Assembly (NCBI GenBank): GCA_045630965.1
Contig: JAZQTU010000012.1
Location: 35,232-99,231 of the forward strand
DNA: 64,000 bases
Reading direction: 5' to 3'
From: HGM04593 sp045630965
GTDB lineage: Bacteria > Bacteroidota > Bacteroidia > Bacteroidales > Bacteroidaceae
The notes beneath the pieces were generated by a model. The model saw nothing but the letters and a program-made list of their open reading frames with translations. It was not told the origin of the DNA and ran no database searches. A program made the translations under genes and the position numbers. This document shows positions 25,384 to 34,754 of this stretch, one piece after another; the stretch's first letter is position 1; each line of letters opens with the position of its first letter.

Positions 25384-26148
25384 TCAGTTATTTCTCTTGA
25401 TAATCTCGTCAGCAAGTGAAAGATAGTTCTTTGCACCGGTCGATTCTGCGTCGTACATAATCACAGGAATACCCATGCTCGGAGCCTCTCCAAGTCTGAT
25501 ATTTCTTTGTATGACAGTCTCGAACACCAGTTCGCGGAAATGTTTCTTCACCTCGTTGTATACCTGATTGCTCAATCGCAAGCGTGAATTGAACATTGTG
25601 AGCAGGAAACCTTCGATGTCAAGCTTCGGGTTCAGGTTCGACTTGATTATCTTGATAGTGTTCAACAGTTTGCTTATACCCTCAAGTGCGAAATATTCAC
25701 ACTGCACCGGTATGATGACAGAATCGGCAGCTGTGAGCGCGTTGACTGTAATCAGTCCAAGTGACGGTGAACTGTCGATGAGTATATAGTCGTACTTGTC
25801 CTTGATTGGCTGGAGTGCATCACGCATGATTTTCTCCCTGTTCGGCATGTCGAGCATCTCAATCTCTGCTCCCACAAGGTCAATGTGTGACGGGGTTATA
25901 TCCAATCCCTTTACGCATGTTTGGTGTATTCCCTGTTCCGGAGCAGCCTTGTTTATGAGGCATTCGTATATTGAACACCCGATGTTGCGTATATCAATGC
26001 CTAAACCTGACGAAGCGTTAGCCTGCGGGTCAGCGTCTATTACGAGAACCTTCTTTTCGAGTGTTGCCAGCGAAGCCGCCAGGTTAATCGTTGTTGTAGT
26101 TTTGCCAACTCCACCTTTCTGGTTGGCCAATGCTATTATTTTTCCCAT
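25384..26148 (-). CDS. parA: Chromosome partitioning ATPase ParA (Soj)
   Basis: A 254-residue P-loop ATPase that positions ParB-bound origins. The deviant Walker A KGGVGKTTTT lies at residues 10-19 and the DADPQANASS motif near 40. It has no N-terminal HTH, as in chromosomal ParA. It is the first gene of a five-gene operon (parA, parB, DUF5683, transglycosylase, rel). Its leader contains a 17-bp palindrome next to a good -7 element. Confidence 0.97.
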   Translation of the reverse strand: MGKIIALANQKGGVGKTTTTINLAASLATLEKKVLVIDADPQANASSGLGIDIRNIGCSIYECLINKAAPEQGIHQTCVKGLDITPSHIDLVGAEIEMLDMPNREKIMRDALQPIKDKYDYILIDSSPSLGLITVNALTAADSVIIPVQCEYFALEGISKLLNTIKIIKSNLNPKLDIEGFLLTMFNSRLRLSNQVYNEVKKHFRELVFETVIQRNIRLGEAPSMGIPVIMYDAESTGAKNYLSLADEIIKRNN

Positions 26149-26197
26149 ATTCTTTGATATTCAATACATTTTGTGTTGCATCACTCTCTTTTGGACT

Positions 26198-26221
26198 GCA
26201 ACCCTTTGGGTTGCGAAGTTA
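26198..26221 (-). promoter_or_regulatory. parA promoter -7 element and adjoining 17-bp palindrome
   Basis: The minus strand has TAACTTCG (26214-26221), a TAnnTTTG variant. It overlaps by one base a perfect palindrome GCAACCCTTTGGGTTGC (26198-26214), placing the palindrome at the transcription start. This could be an operator or a 5' hairpin of the parA mRNA. Confidence 0.5.
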
Positions 26222-26286
26222 CAAAAAAATAAAGATTGTTTTCTATAAAAAGAGATTAACTTATTAACAAACGGTTGAAAACCTGT

Positions 26287-26330
26287 CATAAAAAATGTTA
26301 CACAGCCGCGGCTGTGTTACATTTTTTATG
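26287..26330 (-). terminator. Terminator of the GH84 gene
   Basis: A 44-bp palindrome with 22 of 23 pairs, centred on CCGCGG, with A/T-runs in both arms. It lies just after the GH84 stop and before the parA promoter region, in either direction. Confidence 0.85.
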
Positions 26331-26351
26331 ATAATTGCTGCTATATGTCGT

Positions 26352-29255
26352 TTATTCAACGATGAAACGCAGTGATTGCATCTTCTCATTGTATGTGGCA
26401 ACGGCAATGTACAGGCCTTTTGAAAGACCGGCGGTTGATGCGCAGTTGTCTTTGACTTCCTTTACGCATCTTCCGTCGGGAGAGAATATGGCAATGTGCT
26501 CACAGTTCTCTTCGGCGCGAATTTCTCCATTCTCGTAATTTAGCACATTGCTGTCAATATCTTTTACCAGTGTGTATTCCTCCTTTGAAATGAGTTTGAC
26601 GGTATAGCTTCCGGAACGTGAAATATCCCTTTCTTCAAGCCTGTCGCCCGAAGCAATCAGGTATTTAATTCCCTTGGCTATAGCCGATTGTGTCCACTGT
26701 ATTGACCAAAGGTCGCCCATTTTTGTAAGCAGGTATGTATTCCAGTCGCTGTAGTACTGGTTTGTACCGAATACGCCATATTCGTTCATGTAACGTCCGT
26801 CGGCATTGCTTGTTATTTTGTAACAATTTTTTCCTTTTGAGTCAATTGAGATAACCCACTCTTGAGCAACACCGGGCTCTGCAACCTCTTTGAACGTTGG
26901 AGTGCCTCCGCTGCTTTTAATGTTCGTGTTGGTGAGATACCTCTCCCCGTCCATTATGTAGTAAATGCCTCCATCCTCGATGAGGTTACCATTTGGCTCT
27001 CCTCCCAAAGGAACAATGTCGAAAATGTATTTGTCAGGGAGCGCTTCATTTGAATTTCCGGTTGTGATACGTGTATCGCTGACACTCCAGAATTTGTCTC
27101 CGGCGCTTCCTGCATTCCTTATTGCATACTTTCCGTTAGCCAGCAGGGTAATCTCGTATGTGTGCCATATAGCTTCGTACGGGTTGGTTTTGTTGCTTAC
27201 TGTAAACGCACCTTTCTCGTTGAGGTAGCGGTTGTCTTCAAGGTTAATTATTTTATAACGGTTGGTACTTGGGTCAACAGTGATTTTCCACTCCTGACGC
27301 TGTGGACGTACATCATCAATGGCTGCCTGGAACTGTGGAACGCTGCTTGCAACATTCGGCTGTGTATTGGTTAAGTATCTGCCATTGTGCATAATGTAGT
27401 ATGTGCCATTTTCAAGAACCTGTGCCGGGAAAACATCGTTACGGTAGTCATATTTCTCTTTGTATTCAGCAACAAGCGTTCCAAGTTTCTCCTTTACGAA
27501 TGGCTCTACATAGAGTGTTGCAACAACTGGTGTGGCACTTTTGAGTGAGCCGGCAAAGTCACGTGAACGCAATGCAGCCTGTGCTGTGTCATACTCTTTG
27601 TAGCGCAGGTAGCTGTTGATGAAACTGTCCGGGTTTTCACATACTATGGCATTGTTCATCTCAACAAGGCTTACACCTTTCTGTCCCATGTACTTCATGG
27701 CAAGAATCCATGGTTCAATCTCTTTTGTGAGTGCCTGCGCCTCGTCTGTTGCAAGCAGAGTCTCCGCTGTTGTGACAAACTTGTTGAACTGCTCTCCTAC
27801 AGCATTGTATGCCGCAATCCTGTCACTTGCTATTTTGCTGTCAAAAGTCTCTTTTGCCTTAACGAACTCAGGTGACTCGTTCCATAGACGCAAACCATGG
27901 ACGGTAGAGCCCAAATCAACGTTGTTTTCGCAGAAGAAACGGAAAACCTCGTAGTTTTCGGGCATTATATATTCAAGCGCAGCCTCCCACGATTTGTCAC
28001 TGTCGTATGCAGTCATGTTCCATGTGTAGTCTCCAATGCTGAAGAGGGAAACCTTTGAAGCCTCGGCATACTCCATGGGGTTTGATACGAATCCCGAAAG
28101 CATGTCGGCTATGTCAAGGTCATTGCCGTATGTGGGGCCCATGAGCAGGTGGTTTATGCAATAGTCGGTGACGGGATAGTTGAGCCAAATATATGCATTG
28201 CGCTGTATCTTGTTGTTTATGAAACTCATGTCACTCTTGTTTATCATGTCTACAACGCCGTTTCCGGTCCACATGATGTTTGTCTCCTTGTCCATGGTAC
28301 TGCCAAGTTGGGTAAGGTAGTTGCTGCCTCCTCCTATATAATCCTTGTTGTACTCCGTTGGACACATTATGAGAGGAGAAACATCCGAGTGCTTCTTTAC
28401 GAATTCAGAATTTATGTAATTGAGGTATTCAGCCTGTTTGTCACCTTTCGACTGCTCACTGCCGAATATATCATCAAAGAATATTGCAAAATCCCTGATT
28501 CCCAGTTCGTACATCTTTTCCAATTTGTCTATTGAAGCCTTGCGGTCGGCATCGCTCCATTGTATGTCTCCTCCCGGGTGTAGAGCCCACACGAAACGTA
28601 CTTTATGGCGTGCAGCATCAGCTGCCAATTTTGCTATGCGCTCACCGTCGGCTTGGGGATATGGCTCGCGCCATTTGCTCTTGTGGTAAGCATCATCCTT
28701 TGGGCCGTATATGTAAATGTTCATTTTTGTCTCTCCGAACATCTTGAAAAGGCTGTTTCTGTCTGCATCGCTGTAAGGGTTTCCGTAGTAGCCTTCAACC
28801 AATCCGCGTTGTGGAACGCTCGGGAAGTCTTTTATTGTAGCGCACATTACATTTGGCTGTTTTGCCATCTGTATGAATGTCTGTACACCGTAGAATGTAC
28901 CGGCGTTGTCGTTTCCGGCAATGACAACCATGTTGTTGCTTACAGCAAGGTAATATCCTTCAGCCTTTTGAGGGATGAGGCTCTCATATGCAGCAACGGC
29001 AGCATCGCCTCTCTCTCCAATAATGAGCTGTACGGAGCCGCTTCCGGTGTTGAATCTGCTGTTGAACAGCATAATGGCATCGTCGTCGGCATCATTCTCG
29101 CCAGTTATTGTAAATTGGCTGTCGTTTGCAAACGCAACCTCATCGCCCCACGCAATCTCCTGCGGTCTTGGAAATATCTCTGCCTGTTGTGCATTGGCTG
29201 CTAATGCAAAAGTCAAAGCCGGCAATAGCAGAATTCTCCTGAAAAATCCTTTCAT
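26352..29255 (-). CDS. Secreted beta-N-acetylglucosaminidase (GH84) with T9SS-like tail
   Basis: A 967-residue exported glycosidase releasing GlcNAc from glycans such as mucin O-glycans. A signal peptide (1 to about 22) precedes an N-terminal GH84-associated domain (about 28-145). The GH84 barrel starts at GLVEGYYGNPYS (151) and holds the catalytic pair Asp261-Asp262 (FAIFFDDIFGSE). After a helical linker come two similar beta-trefoil-like modules (about 615-720 and 760-865), each opening with YYIM-x-GRYLTNT-type sequence. The last about 70 residues (FSPDGRCVKEV, then GLSKGLYIAVATYN) look like a type A sorting domain for type IX secretion. It is likely monocistronic. Confidence 0.93.
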   Translation of the reverse strand: MKGFFRRILLLPALTFALAANAQQAEIFPRPQEIAWGDEVAFANDSQFTITGENDADDDAIMLFNSRFNTGSGSVQLIIGERGDAAVAAYESLIPQKAEGYYLAVSNNMVVIAGNDNAGTFYGVQTFIQMAKQPNVMCATIKDFPSVPQRGLVEGYYGNPYSDADRNSLFKMFGETKMNIYIYGPKDDAYHKSKWREPYPQADGERIAKLAADAARHKVRFVWALHPGGDIQWSDADRKASIDKLEKMYELGIRDFAIFFDDIFGSEQSKGDKQAEYLNYINSEFVKKHSDVSPLIMCPTEYNKDYIGGGSNYLTQLGSTMDKETNIMWTGNGVVDMINKSDMSFINNKIQRNAYIWLNYPVTDYCINHLLMGPTYGNDLDIADMLSGFVSNPMEYAEASKVSLFSIGDYTWNMTAYDSDKSWEAALEYIMPENYEVFRFFCENNVDLGSTVHGLRLWNESPEFVKAKETFDSKIASDRIAAYNAVGEQFNKFVTTAETLLATDEAQALTKEIEPWILAMKYMGQKGVSLVEMNNAIVCENPDSFINSYLRYKEYDTAQAALRSRDFAGSLKSATPVVATLYVEPFVKEKLGTLVAEYKEKYDYRNDVFPAQVLENGTYYIMHNGRYLTNTQPNVASSVPQFQAAIDDVRPQRQEWKITVDPSTNRYKIINLEDNRYLNEKGAFTVSNKTNPYEAIWHTYEITLLANGKYAIRNAGSAGDKFWSVSDTRITTGNSNEALPDKYIFDIVPLGGEPNGNLIEDGGIYYIMDGERYLTNTNIKSSGGTPTFKEVAEPGVAQEWVISIDSKGKNCYKITSNADGRYMNEYGVFGTNQYYSDWNTYLLTKMGDLWSIQWTQSAIAKGIKYLIASGDRLEERDISRSGSYTVKLISKEEYTLVKDIDSNVLNYENGEIRAEENCEHIAIFSPDGRCVKEVKDNCASTAGLSKGLYIAVATYNEKMQSLRFIVE

Positions 29256-29283
29256 AATCTCTTTTTATTTTTATTGTTCCATG

Positions 29284-29291
29284 CGAAGATA
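29284..29291 (-). promoter_or_regulatory. Candidate -7 element of the GH84 gene
   Basis: TATCTTCG on the minus strand, 29 bp before the GH84 ATG. It faces the same octamer on the plus strand at 29323, giving back-to-back promoters about 32 bp apart. Confidence 0.5.
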
Positions 29292-29322
29292 TGTAATTAG
29301 GATGAATTAGACAATTTTTTTA

Positions 29323-29330
29323 TATCTTCG
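29323..29330 (+). promoter_or_regulatory. Candidate -7 element of surE
   Basis: TATCTTCG lies 23 bp before the ATG at 29353. Transcription would start at about 29337, so the TTG at 29344 is an unlikely start. Confidence 0.5.
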
Positions 29331-29352
29331 CGTGTATAAATGATTGTTGACT

Positions 29353-30114
29353 ATGAATAAAAGACCATTGATATTAGTTTCCAACGATGACGGCTACATG
29401 GCCAAGGGTATAAATTCTCTTTTGCAGGTGCTCAAGGAGTTCGGCGATGTCATAGCCGTAGCGCCTCATACAGGACGCTCGGGTAAGGGATGTGCCATAA
29501 CCAGCGAGACACCGATAAAGGCAAAACTGATCTCTTCGGAACCTGGACTTGATATCTATTCATGTACAGGAACACCTTGTGACTGTGTGAAGCTTGCGTG
29601 CCATGCGATTGTTCCGCGTACCCCAGACCTGGTCATCGGCGGAATCAATCATGGCGACAATTCCGCTGTCAATGCGCACTATTCTGGAACGATGGGTGTT
29701 GTAATGGAAGGTTGCATGAAAGGAATTCCCTCCATAGCCTTTTCATTGTGCTCCCACGATGCCGATGCCGATTTTTCGCCCACATACGATGTCATACGCA
29801 AAGTTGTAGCCAACGTGCTCGAACGTGGTTTGCCATACGGCAGTTGTCTGAATGTGAATTTTCCCGATATTCCGGTGTATAAAGGCGTAAAGGTCTGTCG
29901 TCAGGCGTATGGAACTTGGGTGAACGAGTGGGCAGAACACGACCATCCGCGTGGTGGCAAATGGTGGTGGCTGACAGGCGAATTTGTTATTGATGACAAT
30001 GACGAAACAGCCGATAGGGTAGCCCTTGACAATGGCTACGTGGCAATAACCCCTACAAAAATAGACCTTACCGATTACGACCTGCTCAACGACATGCAGG
30101 AGTGGGGATTGTAA
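29353..30114 (+). CDS. surE: 5'/3'-nucleotidase SurE
   Basis: A 253-residue metal-dependent nucleoside monophosphatase. The DD metal site is in LVSNDDGYMAKGI near the N-terminus, followed by GRSGKGCAIT, TGTPCDCVKLA and GGINHGDNSAVNAHYSGTMG, all conserved in the family. I chose the ATG at 29353 rather than the TTG three codons earlier. lpxB begins 64 bp downstream on the same strand, so the two are probably co-transcribed. Confidence 0.95.
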   Translation: MNKRPLILVSNDDGYMAKGINSLLQVLKEFGDVIAVAPHTGRSGKGCAITSETPIKAKLISSEPGLDIYSCTGTPCDCVKLACHAIVPRTPDLVIGGINHGDNSAVNAHYSGTMGVVMEGCMKGIPSIAFSLCSHDADADFSPTYDVIRKVVANVLERGLPYGSCLNVNFPDIPVYKGVKVCRQAYGTWVNEWAEHDHPRGGKWWWLTGEFVIDDNDETADRVALDNGYVAITPTKIDLTDYDLLNDMQEWGL

Positions 30115-30178
30115 TGTAACAGGGCGGTGCCAACGTGGTGTGCAAAGCTATAATATCAATTGTATCAGAACAAGAACA

Positions 30179-31327
30179 ATGAAATACTATCTTATAGTCG
30201 GTGAAGCTTCAGGCGACCTTCATGCGTCCAACCTGATGAAAGCGATAAAGGCGGTCGATGCTGCCGCACAGTTTCGTTTTTTCGGCGGCGACCTTATGTC
30301 GTCGGTAGGCGGTGAGCGCGTAAAGCACTACCGCGAGCTTGCATACATGGGTTTTGTGCCGGTGCTGCTGCATCTGCGTACGATACTTTCGAATATGAAG
30401 CAATGCAAGAGCGACATCCTTTCGTGGAACCCCGACGCCCTCATCCTTGTTGATTATCCGGGTTTCAACCTTTCGGTAGCCGAATATATCCACAAGAACA
30501 GCGACATACCCGTATATTACTACATTTCGCCAAAAATCTGGGCATGGAAAGAGCACCGCATCAAGAATATAAAGCGCGATGTCGACGAACTCTTCTCCAT
30601 ACTCCCTTTTGAGGTCGATTTTTTTGAAAAGAAGCATGGCTATAAGATAAATTATGTGGGCAATCCATGTGTCGATGCCGTAGACGCCTTCAGACGCAAT
30701 ACCCCGTTGTCACGCAGTGAGTTCTGCGTCGCAAACTCCTTGCCATGCAAGCCCATTGTAGCCCTTCTTGCCGGCAGTCGCAAACAGGAGATAACAGCTA
30801 ATCTCCCTATGATGCTTGAAGCAATGAAGTCATTCCCCGAATACCAGTCCGTCATTGCCGGAGCACCCGGTATCGACAAGAAGTTTTATGCACCCTATCT
30901 TGAAGCTGGCGCAAGCATCGTTTTCGGGCAAACATACAACATACTTGCCAATGCCCATGCCGCGCTGGTGACGTCCGGTACGGCAACGCTTGAGACCGCC
31001 CTCTTTAATGTGCCACAGGTCGTCTGCTATGCCATGCCTATGGCAAAGCTCTATTCGTGGCTGAAAAAGCACTTCCTCAAGGTGAAATATGTTTCACTTG
31101 TCAACCTCATTGCCGGCGGCGAAGTCGTGCGTGAACTCGTAGCAGCCGATATGACCGTGCAGAACGTCAAGGCGGAGCTTGGCAAGCTGTTGCCCTGTGA
31201 CAGTAAAGAAAGAGCGGCTATGCTCAATGAGTATAGCCGCATGATGGATATTCTTGGCGAGCCGGGAGCTTCGGAGCGTGCGGCGCGCAAGATATGTTCT
31301 CTCTTAAAGAATTCCGACAAGGTATAA
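30179..31327 (+). CDS. lpxB: Lipid-A-disaccharide synthase
   Basis: A 382-residue GT19 glycosyltransferase. It joins UDP-2,3-diacylglucosamine and lipid X to form the lipid A disaccharide on the inner face of the cytoplasmic membrane. The N-terminus MKYYLIVGEASGDLHASNL is diagnostic. LLAGSRKQEI, the C-terminal TSGTATLE and ETALFNVPQVVCY also match. I chose the ATG at 30179 because upstream codons lack similarity and this places the Rossmann strand at the start. The last 24 bp overlap the convergent cdsA. Confidence 0.96.
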   Translation: MKYYLIVGEASGDLHASNLMKAIKAVDAAAQFRFFGGDLMSSVGGERVKHYRELAYMGFVPVLLHLRTILSNMKQCKSDILSWNPDALILVDYPGFNLSVAEYIHKNSDIPVYYYISPKIWAWKEHRIKNIKRDVDELFSILPFEVDFFEKKHGYKINYVGNPCVDAVDAFRRNTPLSRSEFCVANSLPCKPIVALLAGSRKQEITANLPMMLEAMKSFPEYQSVIAGAPGIDKKFYAPYLEAGASIVFGQTYNILANAHAALVTSGTATLETALFNVPQVVCYAMPMAKLYSWLKKHFLKVKYVSLVNLIAGGEVVRELVAADMTVQNVKAELGKLLPCDSKERAAMLNEYSRMMDILGEPGASERAARKICSLLKNSDKV

Positions 31328-32140
31328 ATAAATTATCACACAAGGCACAGCAAGGAGTGTGCTGTCAAAACGGTCAAGCCATCCACCGTGTCCGGGGAGA
31401 ATCTTACCCGAATCCTTTATCTGCATCTCGCGTTTCATGCTGCTCTCGATGAGGTCGCCCAATGTGCCAGCAGCAACAACAGTCAGTGCCATACCAATCC
31501 ACTCCCACACATTCATGACAGTGAAGAACTGCGCCATTACATAACCGGCGATGGCTGCCACGACAGCTCCACCGGCAAATCCTTCCCAAGTCTTCTTTGG
31601 CGAAATGCGCTCGAACATCTTGTGTCGTCCAATGGTGCATCCCACGCAGAATGCGCCGGAGTCATTGCACCAGATGAAAATGAATATCGACAACGGCATT
31701 AGCCAGCTGTATGTCGTTCCCGGTTCTGCGCCAACCGTTGTAAGTATGTTCAGCAAAGCAAACGGCAATGCTACGTATATCAGTGGCAAGGTGAAATATG
31801 CATAATTGTCGAGTGGTTTGCTTTCGGCATCGAACAGCTGTCGTATAAATGCATATGCCACGATAGCTATGAATGGAGTGTAATATGTCACGGTGCTTAT
31901 TTTTGCACCATGCACCGAAGCGTATGTCGCGATGAACAGGAACGTACCGGCAAGTACGGCAAGGGGAGTGCTGAACGAGACATTCTTGTACCTCTTTACA
32001 ATAGATGAGAACTCAGCTACAGCAAATCCTGTAATGAATGAAAACAATATTCCGAACGATTCTTTTCCATAGATGATAGAACCTATCAGTGCTGCAACGA
32101 ATGCTGCACCGGTTGCCGTGCGTATTAGAAATTTCTTCAT
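31304..32140 (-). CDS. cdsA: Phosphatidate cytidylyltransferase
   Basis: A 278-residue integral membrane enzyme making CDP-diacylglycerol from CTP and phosphatidic acid. About seven to eight hydrophobic segments are visible. The C-terminal CdsA signature is complete: SMKREMQIKDSGKILPGHGG (ending near 255), then WLDRFDS. It is coupled to ftsH by a 4-base ATGA-type overlap (32137-32140), as the last gene of the rsfS-ftsH-cdsA operon. Confidence 0.96.
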   Translation of the reverse strand: MKKFLIRTATGAAFVAALIGSIIYGKESFGILFSFITGFAVAEFSSIVKRYKNVSFSTPLAVLAGTFLFIATYASVHGAKISTVTYYTPFIAIVAYAFIRQLFDAESKPLDNYAYFTLPLIYVALPFALLNILTTVGAEPGTTYSWLMPLSIFIFIWCNDSGAFCVGCTIGRHKMFERISPKKTWEGFAGGAVVAAIAGYVMAQFFTVMNVWEWIGMALTVVAAGTLGDLIESSMKREMQIKDSGKILPGHGGWLDRFDSTLLAVPCVIIYLYLVGIL

Positions 32141-34116
32141 AATATTGTGTTTTCAGTTGTGCTTTTCTCTGTTGGTGTGTCGTTGTCCTGCTCCTTGTTT
32201 TCCGGCTTCAGTTCATTGCTGTTGCCGAATATTTCCTCGCTGCGCGAAGTCCAGGGGCGTTTGCCGAATATCTTCTCCACATCCTCGGCAAAAATCACCT
32301 CGCGTTCCATGAGTATCCTTGCAAGCTCGGCATGTCCCTCCTTGTGTTCGCTCAACAGTTCCTTGGCTCTTTCGTACTGCTTGTTTATCATAGCATGAAC
32401 CTCGTTGTCGATAGTCTCAGCAGTCTTTTCGCTGTAAGGACGGTTGAATGAATACTCATTGTTATTGTAATAGCAGAGGTTTGACAGCTTGTCACTCATG
32501 CCTGCGTATGCAATCATGCCGTAAGCCTGCTTTGTTACACGCTCAAGGTCATTCATGGCACCGGTCGAAATGTGACCGATGAATGTCTCCTCAGCAGCAC
32601 GTCCGCCCAAAGTGGCACACATCTCATCGAGCATCTGCTCCTTTGTCGTAATCTGACGCTCTTCGGGCATGTACCATGCAGCGCCCAGCGCTCTGCCGCG
32701 CGGAACAATTGTCACCTTGATAAGTGGGTTCGCATGCTCAAGGAACCACGAAATTGTAGCGTGTCCCGCTTCGTGTATTGCGATAGTCTCCTTCTCCTTC
32801 TGTGTCATCACCTTGGTCTTCTTCTCCAAGCCACCGATTATACGGTCTATCGCATCAAGGAAATCCTGCTTGTCAACAGCCTTTTTCTTGTTGCGTGCAG
32901 CAATAAGCGCAGCCTCGTTGCATACATTGGCAATGTCAGCGCCCGAAAATCCCGGAGTCTGTCGTGCCAACGTGTCTACATCTACCGAAACGTCGAGTTT
33001 GAGAGGCTGCAAGTGTACCTTGAACACCTCCTTGCGCTCGTTCAGGTCGGGCAGGTCAACATGTATCTGTCTGTCGAAACGTCCTGCGCGTAACAGAGCC
33101 TTGTCAAGAATGTCGGCACGGTTTGTCGCCGCAATGACAATGATACCGCTGTTTGTACCAAAGCCGTCCATTTCGGTTAGCAACTGGTTCAGGGTATTCT
33201 CCCTCTCGTCGTTTCCGCCCATGTTCGGGTTCTTTCCTCTTGCGCGTCCCACAGCATCAATCTCATCGATGAAAATGATACATGGAGCCTTCTCCTTTGC
33301 CTGACGGAACAGGTCTCGTACGCGTGACGCGCCCACGCCCACGAACATCTCTACAAAGTCGGAACCCGACATTGAGAAGAACGGAACGTTCGCCTCACCT
33401 GCAACAGCCTTGGCAAGCAAGGTCTTACCAGTTCCCGGGGGGCCTACCAACAGCGCTCCTTTGGGTATCTTACCACCCAGTTCAGTGTATATCTGCGGGT
33501 TTTTTAGGAAGTCGACAATCTCCTTCACCTCCTGCTTGGCACCCTCCTGACCTGCAACATCCTTGAATGTTATCTTGGGGTGGTTTGTCTTGTCAAACAG
33601 CTTCGCCTGCGACTTTCCAACATTGAACACGCCGCCCTGTGCACCTCCTCCACCGCTCATTCTGCGCATGAGGAATATCCACACACCCACAATGAATACG
33701 AGCGGCAGAATATTCCACAGGAAGTTGCCAAAGTAATCGGGCTTCTTGTCATATTTCAGTTTTCCCTGGAAATTGCCGTTCTCTTTCTGTTCAAATATGA
33801 ACTTCTCGAAATTATCCCTTGAACCCACTCTTGATACAATCATCGGACGTGCACCCTTCTCAATAGATTTCTCCTTGAATACATGCTTTGCCGAATCCTT
33901 GTACACATATGCCTCAATGTCGTCATTGTCGAATACAGTTATCTCCTCGACATATCCCTTGGCAATAAGTTCAGTAAGTTCGGAATACTCCTTCTCCATT
34001 ACCATATTGCTGCTTCCCCCGCCAAAGAGGTAGAAGAAGAGCAACATACCTCCAACTACCATGTAGAACCATGTGAAGTTGAATTTAGGTTTCTTTATGT
34101 TTATATTGTTCGCCAT
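32137..34116 (-). CDS. ftsH: ATP-dependent zinc metalloprotease FtsH
   Basis: A 659-residue membrane-anchored AAA+ protease that degrades membrane and regulatory proteins. Two membrane segments (about 15-32 and 131-150) flank a periplasmic domain. Walker A GPPGTGKT lies at 225-232, Walker B IIFIDEID at 280-287, the SRH arginines at about 343-348 and the zinc site HEAGH at 448-452. A low-complexity charged tail closes the protein. It follows rsfS by 12 bp. Confidence 0.98.
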   Translation of the reverse strand: MANNINIKKPKFNFTWFYMVVGGMLLFFYLFGGGSSNMVMEKEYSELTELIAKGYVEEITVFDNDDIEAYVYKDSAKHVFKEKSIEKGARPMIVSRVGSRDNFEKFIFEQKENGNFQGKLKYDKKPDYFGNFLWNILPLVFIVGVWIFLMRRMSGGGGAQGGVFNVGKSQAKLFDKTNHPKITFKDVAGQEGAKQEVKEIVDFLKNPQIYTELGGKIPKGALLVGPPGTGKTLLAKAVAGEANVPFFSMSGSDFVEMFVGVGASRVRDLFRQAKEKAPCIIFIDEIDAVGRARGKNPNMGGNDERENTLNQLLTEMDGFGTNSGIIVIAATNRADILDKALLRAGRFDRQIHVDLPDLNERKEVFKVHLQPLKLDVSVDVDTLARQTPGFSGADIANVCNEAALIAARNKKKAVDKQDFLDAIDRIIGGLEKKTKVMTQKEKETIAIHEAGHATISWFLEHANPLIKVTIVPRGRALGAAWYMPEERQITTKEQMLDEMCATLGGRAAEETFIGHISTGAMNDLERVTKQAYGMIAYAGMSDKLSNLCYYNNNEYSFNRPYSEKTAETIDNEVHAMINKQYERAKELLSEHKEGHAELARILMEREVIFAEDVEKIFGKRPWTSRSEEIFGNSNELKPENKEQDNDTPTEKSTTENTIL

Positions 34117-34128
34117 ATATCAGTTTGC

Positions 34129-34500
34129 TTAGTCAAGGTCGGGTATCTCTGTCAATTTGGCATCGGCCCACAGATGTTCAATGTCATAGAACTTGCGTAC
34201 ATCGGGCAGGAATACATGCACGAGTATGTCACCGTAGTCCATAGCCACCCACTGCGCGTTGCGCAATCCGTCTACTGCGTATGGCTTTCTGCCGCAGTTA
34301 ATTCTTACACAGTCCTCGATTGAGTCGGTGATAGCGCTTACCTGTGCTGGAGAGCCACCCTGACATATAACAAAATAGTCACATATGCTGTTTCCGAGTT
34401 CCAGCATGTCTACAACTACAATTCCTTTACCTTTTTTGTCCTGAATACCTTCTACTATCTGGTTGATTACCTCTTGTGCGTTAGTTTTTTTGTTCTGCAT
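34129..34500 (-). CDS. rsfS: Ribosomal silencing factor RsfS
   Basis: A 123-residue protein that binds ribosomal protein L14 and blocks subunit joining when nutrients are low. The family motifs DMLELGNSICDYFVICQG and WVAMDYGDILVHVF are present. It is the first gene of the rsfS-ftsH-cdsA operon. Confidence 0.95.
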   Translation of the reverse strand: MQNKKTNAQEVINQIVEGIQDKKGKGIVVVDMLELGNSICDYFVICQGGSPAQVSAITDSIEDCVRINCGRKPYAVDGLRNAQWVAMDYGDILVHVFLPDVRKFYDIEHLWADAKLTEIPDLD

Positions 34501-34597
34501 ATATTTTAATGTTGTTGTTTTCTTTTCCTTTTATATACGGGAGCATTGCCCCTGCATAAATGTTGTTGCAAAAGCTGTGCCAATGCACTTTAATTTA

Positions 34598-34605
34598 CAA
34601 AGGTA
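34598..34605 (-). promoter_or_regulatory. Candidate -7 element of the rsfS operon
   Basis: TACCTTTG on the minus strand, a full TAnnTTTG match, about 98 bp before the rsfS start. The nearest TTTG upstream is only 13 bp away, so the -33 box is uncertain. Confidence 0.5.
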
Positions 34606-34708
34606 GTTTTTTGTATGACAAAATGTCCTAGTCTACGCTGTTTTTTATGCCTTGGATGTCGAAAAAGAAAAATTTTCAAATTTTTTAATCAAAAAAACGG
34701 CAAAAATG

Positions 34709-34738
34709 TTTGTATTACAAAAAAAAGTTGTACCTTTG
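34709..34738 (+). promoter_or_regulatory. Promoter of tRNA-Gln
   Basis: TTTG at 34709-34712, an 18-bp gap and TACCTTTG at 34731-34738. Transcription would start at about 34745, ten bases before the mature tRNA. Confidence 0.75.
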
Positions 34739-34754
34739 CATCGCAATTGAGCCT

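Noticed and set aside
31080..31100. GTGAAA/TTTCAC palindrome resembling half of a parS site
   Set aside because: The centre does not match the parS core CACGTG, and it lies in conserved lpxB coding sequence, so it is chance.
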